Shown piece by piece: positions 5,047 through 8,292 of a stretch of 8,292 nucleotides of DNA (positions are counted from its first letter, which is position 1; each line of letters begins with the position of its first letter). Source of the DNA: Desulfurococcales archaeon (GTDB lineage Archaea; Thermoproteota; Thermoprotei_A; Sulfolobales; Desulfurococcaceae). Under the pieces are notes generated by a model, which worked only from the letters and a program-made list of their open reading frames with translations, did not search any database and was not told where the DNA came from. Made by a program: the position numbers and the translations under genes. Location: contig JALWQP010000022.1 of the NCBI GenBank assembly GCA_027083045.1, forward strand, positions 1 through 8,292. Direction: 5' to 3'.

Positions 5047-6459
5047 TTGGATAAAGATGGACAGGTACCGTTCACCGGGTATGTTGTGATAGCTGAGAAG
5101 AAATTCGAGTGGCTCCTCCCCGTCTCTCTCCTTGCTTTCTTTGCTTCTTTATCGCCTTATTTATTCATGCTCGAACAGTATCTTACAGGCATACATGTTG
5201 TCAGCGAGACAATACCCTATCTTCCGTACTCGAAGTATTTGTCCGCGATCATTGATGCTCTCCTAATCTTTGTATTTATAATCTTGTTTCTTCTCGTGAG
5301 AAGGGAAATATACAGGATAGCTCCGTCGATATTCCGCTCTCTCACATTATCATCGTTCGCTTTAGCATTGGCTCTAGTATTAGCGATGGGGGAGGTTACA
5401 GGTACAATTACTGCCCCAGAGCCTATTCTCACTATAAACAATTACGTCTACAACCTAGCATTCTTCGTGTTCATGTACTTCGTATACGTTATGACGTCTT
5501 TTATAAGCGAGATCAGGCCTCTCAGCATCAGGAATAAGATATTTAGCGCTATGGGCTTAGCATTCTTCGTAATCATCAACCTGATCCTCGCATATACAAT
5601 GGGTTCCCAAGGAGCATTAATACCTAGACTGCAAGATCTAGCCGTGATATCTACTATGGCAGCATCACTTTTGGGTCTAGTACTTGACGCATATCTTCTT
5701 ACGAGGTTTGTATACTTGGAAAGCCTCTATACTTTAATAGACCTAGCGGATCTCTCCGTTCTAGCAATATTTGCGAACATTATATTTAATGAGATGGTTT
5801 TCACACAATTATTTCTGCCCACGGGAGGCTTTACATATTTATTAACAGGTAATATTTACTACATGGGCATAGCTTCGAGCATCATAGTATCCATACTAGC
5901 GATAATTTGTATTAATCTACTCCAAATACTTCACTTCAAAATAGGTGAAATTAAGAATATTAGCCATATACTTGTAGAAACAGACTTCAATAAACCAGTT
6001 GAAACCTATGAGAGAATAGTGTTCTTCCTCTCCCTGATACTGCCTAGGCGAGAGAATATAAACTTCATATTGGCTACAAGGCCTGGCTCACTAGTAGCGG
6101 ATGCCTTGGCATTAAGGTTTCCTAGGAGCAGGATAACACGTATAGATATTATCCCCGGCAAGTCCACGGTTTCGAGAGAGGATAACAGGTTTGAATCACC
6201 GCCTTCCCCAGTACACCTCCTCTATGCTATAAGGTGGGCTCTAAGCCTTGTAAATGAAAACGAGCTCCCAGTCCTGATCATAGATACGCTAACCGATATA
6301 GAGTTCTTAATAGGTGATATCAACACGTACACGTTCCTCAGAAATCTCGTCTCGAAATTCCCAGATCTATTATCGCTATACATAGTTAATAGAGAGGCTC
6401 ACACTGTCCGTGAGATAAACTTGTTCAGAAACATCATTAATAGAGTGATCGAGATATAA
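5047..6459 (+). CDS. Eight-pass membrane protein with C-terminal DUF835/RecA-like domain
   Basis: The protein is 470 residues. Eight hydrophobic helices are visible at roughly 22-42, 65-85, 98-117, 133-153, 165-185, 198-222, 232-256 and 271-296. A soluble domain of about 165 residues (305-470) follows. It has the pattern of DUF835, a KaiC/RecA-like fold that has lost its ATPase site: a strand ending ILATRPG (343-347), and a Walker-B-like strand VLIIDTLTD (D413, D417) followed by NTYTFLRNLV. There is no GxxxxGK[ST]; the PGKST at 370-374 is wrongly placed. A membrane-anchored sensory or signalling role is plausible but not shown. The start is TTG 5047, eight bases after GGAGG (5034-5038). A GTG at 5032 overlaps that site and would add five residues. 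The aminopeptidase gene follows closely. Confidence 0.75.
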   Translation: MDKDGQVPFTGYVVIAEKKFEWLLPVSLLAFFASLSPYLFMLEQYLTGIHVVSETIPYLPYSKYLSAIIDALLIFVFIILFLLVRREIYRIAPSIFRSLTLSSFALALALVLAMGEVTGTITAPEPILTINNYVYNLAFFVFMYFVYVMTSFISEIRPLSIRNKIFSAMGLAFFVIINLILAYTMGSQGALIPRLQDLAVISTMAASLLGLVLDAYLLTRFVYLESLYTLIDLADLSVLAIFANIIFNEMVFTQLFLPTGGFTYLLTGNIYYMGIASSIIVSILAIICINLLQILHFKIGEIKNISHILVETDFNKPVETYERIVFFLSLILPRRENINFILATRPGSLVADALALRFPRSRITRIDIIPGKSTVSREDNRFESPPSPVHLLYAIRWALSLVNENELPVLIIDTLTDIEFLIGDINTYTFLRNLVSKFPDLLSLYIVNREAHTVREINLFRNIINRVIEI

Positions 6460-6480
6460 CTTGTTTATAGGGTGTCGGGC

Positions 6481-7329
6481 ATGAAGGCCTTCATATCAAT
6501 CGATATCGAGGGGCTCCCAGGCATCTCCTCGACAACCATGCTAGGACCTAGGCTCAGCCAGTTCCAGCTGGGCTCAAAGATCATGACCATCATTGCTAAG
6601 AAGGCCGCTGAAAAACTCCTTCAGCTGGGTTTTAATAGAGTTATTATTGCTGATAGCCATGGCGCCATGACCAATATCAACTATCTAGAAATGCCTGAGA
6701 AAACAACGCTTATACAGGGATACCCTAGACCTTACTCTATGCTGGCCGGTCTGGACAACGATACTGATGCGGCGTTCTTCATAGGCTACCATGCTGCCGC
6801 CGGGACTAAACACGGAGTACTGGATCATACTATGAGCGGCAGATCATTTGCCATGATAAAAGTCAATGGTAATAAGGCGAGCGAATACCTGTTAAACGCC
6901 CTGTACGCAGGCGAATACAATGTCCCGGTAGTCCTAGTTGCAGGCGATGAAGCACTCAGAGAAGAAGTAGAGACCTATACTCCCTGGGCCATATTTGTGC
7001 CCTTTAAGAGAGGATATAGCAGATACGCTGGAGGATTCGATAGTATACCCGAAGTACTAGCTGGGCTAGAAGAAGGACTCGAGAAAGCCGCTCAGACCCT
7101 TAAAGAGGGCAGGGCTAAACCCTTAAAGCTATCCAGGCCATATAGGGTCGAAGTAATTGTTAGGGATTCACTCATAGCAGACGTTGCGGAACAACTATCC
7201 TTCATTAAGAGAAGTGATGCCTACACACTTGAGTTCAGCGTGGATAGCGGGATTGACCTAGTCGGTATCATAGAAGTTCTCGCCATGATGTCCTACGGCG
7301 TATCATGTATGCGTGAGAGGCTAACATGA
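6481..7329 (+). CDS. dppA: M55-family zinc D-aminopeptidase (DppA type)
   Basis: The protein is 282 residues; Bacillus DppA has 274. The zinc ligands D8, E10, H60 and H104 fall at the same numbers as in DppA when translation begins at ATG 6481. The fifth ligand E135 and the proposed nucleophile H116 (in GVLDHTMSG) are shifted by one or two residues. Other family signatures are SIDIEGLPGI, IADSHGAMTN, GYHAAAGTKHG and VVLVAGDEA. The family forms self-compartmentalising decamers that cleave N-terminal D-residues from peptides, in the cytosol; in an archaeon without peptidoglycan the substrate is open. GGGTG (6470-6474) precedes the ATG by six bases; a GTG at 6472 inside it is a less likely start. 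It lies 21 bases after the membrane-protein stop, so the two are probably co-transcribed. The symbol is by family resemblance only. Confidence 0.9.
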   Translation: MKAFISIDIEGLPGISSTTMLGPRLSQFQLGSKIMTIIAKKAAEKLLQLGFNRVIIADSHGAMTNINYLEMPEKTTLIQGYPRPYSMLAGLDNDTDAAFFIGYHAAAGTKHGVLDHTMSGRSFAMIKVNGNKASEYLLNALYAGEYNVPVVLVAGDEALREEVETYTPWAIFVPFKRGYSRYAGGFDSIPEVLAGLEEGLEKAAQTLKEGRAKPLKLSRPYRVEVIVRDSLIADVAEQLSFIKRSDAYTLEFSVDSGIDLVGIIEVLAMMSYGVSCMRERLT

Positions 7330-7341
7330 ATGTGAGCAGAC

Positions 7342-7355
7342 TATCCATATGGATA
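7342..7355. repeat. Perfect 14-bp palindrome between the aminopeptidase and THUMP genes
   Basis: TATCCATATGGATA is an exact inverted repeat 12 bases after the aminopeptidase stop. It lies directly upstream of a TATA-like box with a T5 run. It could be an operator for the THUMP gene, or a hairpin plus T-tract (7364-7368) ending the upstream transcript. Confidence 0.45.
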
Positions 7356-7359
7356 AGAA

Positions 7360-7370
7360 CTTATTTTTAG
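7360..7370 (+). promoter_or_regulatory. Candidate TATA box for the THUMP gene
   Basis: CTTATTTTTAG predicts a transcript start near 7390 and a leader of about 50 bases before the ATG at 7441. The gap 7330-7440 holds no gene. Confidence 0.35.
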
Positions 7371-7440
7371 CTAAACAACCTATCCTAACCTACATAGCTG
7401 TAATGCTTCAAAACACCATTATATGGAGGAGAATAGTAGA

Positions 7441-7968
7441 ATGCCCGGATTTAACCTAATGGTGACACATGAGCCAGGCCCCGAGAACTACCGGTATGTG
7501 CTCAGCATATTGAGGGATATCCTCGACAACTATGTCGTCGTTGATGCCGCTACAGCTGTAATCCTACTCAGGGTCAGTGACCCCTACAAAGCGGTAGAGG
7601 TGTTGAAACAACATAGAGACAAACTAAACCTGATCTACAGGATAATACCTATTGACACCATCACTAATCCCTATGTGGAAGACGTGGCGGAGAAATCCGC
7701 CGAGCTAGCGGAGAAAAAGATACCCATGGATAAAACATACCGCGTAACACTACGCGGGAGACTCTACTGGCGTGAAACAAGAATGCCCGCACATAGCAGT
7801 GATGCAGTAAAGATCATAGCGGAGAAAATAGATCGGCCAGTATCACTCACTCACCCCGACTACGTCGTATACATCAGAAGCGTCAGATTATACCATAGAA
7901 GACGCGTAGCAACAATCACTGTTACAGAACCCGACAATATATTGGCGCTGGCCTCGAGTAAGCCATGA
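7441..7968 (+). CDS. THUMP-domain RNA-binding protein, Tan1-like (COG1818)
   Basis: The protein is 175 residues. The N-terminal part (FNLMVTHEPGPENYRYVL) and the following alpha/beta segment are typical of archaeal Tan1-like proteins. The THUMP domain spans about residues 55-160, with KTYRVTLRGRLYW near 98-110 and the closing strand VSLTHPDYVVYIRSV near 134-148. THUMP domains bind the acceptor region of tRNA. In yeast Tan1 is the adaptor for the acetyltransferase that makes N4-acetylcytidine; an archaeal tRNA-modification role is likely by family but not shown here. No catalytic domain is present, so a partner enzyme would be needed. The start is ATG 7441, with GGAGGA (7425-7430) ten bases upstream. 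An in-frame ATG at 7423 overlaps that site and is less likely. It appears to have its own promoter. Confidence 0.85.
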   Translation: MPGFNLMVTHEPGPENYRYVLSILRDILDNYVVVDAATAVILLRVSDPYKAVEVLKQHRDKLNLIYRIIPIDTITNPYVEDVAEKSAELAEKKIPMDKTYRVTLRGRLYWRETRMPAHSSDAVKIIAEKIDRPVSLTHPDYVVYIRSVRLYHRRRVATITVTEPDNILALASSKP

Positions 7969-7981
7969 TTAAAAATAAAAT
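7968..7981 (+). promoter_or_regulatory. Candidate TATA box for the DUF47 gene
   Basis: ATTAAAAATAAAAT begins at the last base of the THUMP stop codon and is centred about 46 bases before the TTG start at 8021. This would give a leader of about 20 bases. Transcription from the THUMP promoter could also continue into this gene. Confidence 0.35.
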
Positions 7982-8020
7982 CCAGATACTTGATTCTCTA
8001 TCACTGAGGCTGAGTAGCGG

Positions 8021-8292
8021 TTGATAAGGGATATACTCCCAGAACCGATAATCGAGTTATTCGAGGAATACGTATCTAAGATCATAGATACTGTCAACTC
8101 TTTCCACAGGGGGATAGAGCTACTCAACGATATGCGTATAGGTGAGGCAAGGGAGAAGCTAGCTGAGACAATGAAGATTGAGAGTGAGGCCGACAAGATA
8201 AGGAAAAAGATCCTCCTATTACTTGAAGAGAGCAGACTGGATCCGAGCTTCAAGGAGGATTTCTTCCACCTGATCAAACGAATAGATAGAAT
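8021..8292 (+). CDS. DUF47/PhoU-like protein, N-terminal part (3' end outside window)
   Basis: The frame is open from TTG 8021 to the window edge, giving about 90 residues. The only in-frame start after the stop at 8015-8017 and before conserved sequence is TTG 8021; the next ATG lies more than 100 bases in. The product is strongly helical. It has the DUF47/PhoU pattern ESEADKIRKKILLLL, then LDPSFKEDFFHLIKRIDR, where PhoU-like proteins carry their E..AD..R and D...L...ID metal-binding helices. Archaeal members usually sit beside PiT-type phosphate permeases and are thought to regulate them; such a gene might follow outside the window. There is no strong ribosome-binding site before the TTG, only a weak TGAGGCTGAG region. 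An opposite-strand frame over the same bases is a shadow. Confidence 0.75.
   Translation, partial: MIRDILPEPIIELFEEYVSKIIDTVNSFHRGIELLNDMRIGEAREKLAETMKIESEADKIRKKILLLLEESRLDPSFKEDFFHLIKRIDR

Noticed and set aside
6154..6168. PGKST in the membrane protein as a Walker A motif
   Set aside because: It lacks the preceding glycine of GxxxxGK[ST] and lies between the first strand and the later parts of the domain, not in a P-loop position.
7969..8277. 102-residue minus-strand frame rich in serine and leucine
   Set aside because: It is the complement of the plus-strand DUF47-like frame; the serine-rich composition is typical of antisense to Glu/Arg/Lys-rich helices.
1..8292. CRISPR array, insertion sequence or other mobile element
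   Set aside because: No regularly spaced direct repeats, transposase, integrase or terminal inverted repeats were seen; the tRNA gene has no visible repeated 3' fragment that would mark an attachment site.

Overview
The window looks like chromosomal DNA of a hyperthermophilic crenarchaeon, perhaps a Desulfurococcales-type organism. The grounds are AGG/ATA-rich codon use, GGTGAG and GGAGG ribosome-binding sites, TATA-type promoters, T-tract terminators without strong hairpins, GTG/TTG starts, and archaeal families (DUF47, a Tan1-like THUMP protein, COG1032 cobalamin-binding radical SAM). Species-level placement is not possible from the sequence alone. I see no CRISPR array, insertion sequence, integrase or other mobile element.

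Layout. (1) Bases 2-343, plus strand: the 3' end of a class I SAM methyltransferase gene that starts outside the window. (2) Bases 419-4916, minus strand, in transcription order: an FlK-like hotdog thioesterase (4521-4916); then a compact operon of a winged-helix regulator (4024-4404), an unknown 125-residue alpha/beta protein (3650-4027, ATGA overlap) and a cobalamin-binding radical SAM enzyme (2119-3639); then a short bacterial-type methionyl-tRNA synthetase (535-2034) and tRNA-Arg(CCG) with an encoded CCA (419-496). (3) Bases 5047-8292, plus strand: an eight-pass membrane protein with a C-terminal DUF835/RecA-like domain, an M55 D-aminopeptidase (DppA type) 21 bases behind it, a Tan1-like THUMP protein, and the 5' part of a DUF47/PhoU-like gene that runs off the window.

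How they may work together. The most interesting unit is the regulator / small protein / B12-radical SAM operon. A near-perfect 20-bp palindrome sits between a candidate TATA box and the regulator's start codon, where autoregulation would be expected. The radical SAM enzyme may modify lipids (tetraether-lipid type) or another unactivated carbon; this is inference. The membrane DUF835-like gene and the aminopeptidase appear to be co-transcribed. The divergent thioesterase and membrane genes share an intergenic region with a symmetric TATA-like element at 4971-4982. Several genes have the longest reading frame starting inside the ribosome-binding site; the starts given here were moved downstream accordingly.
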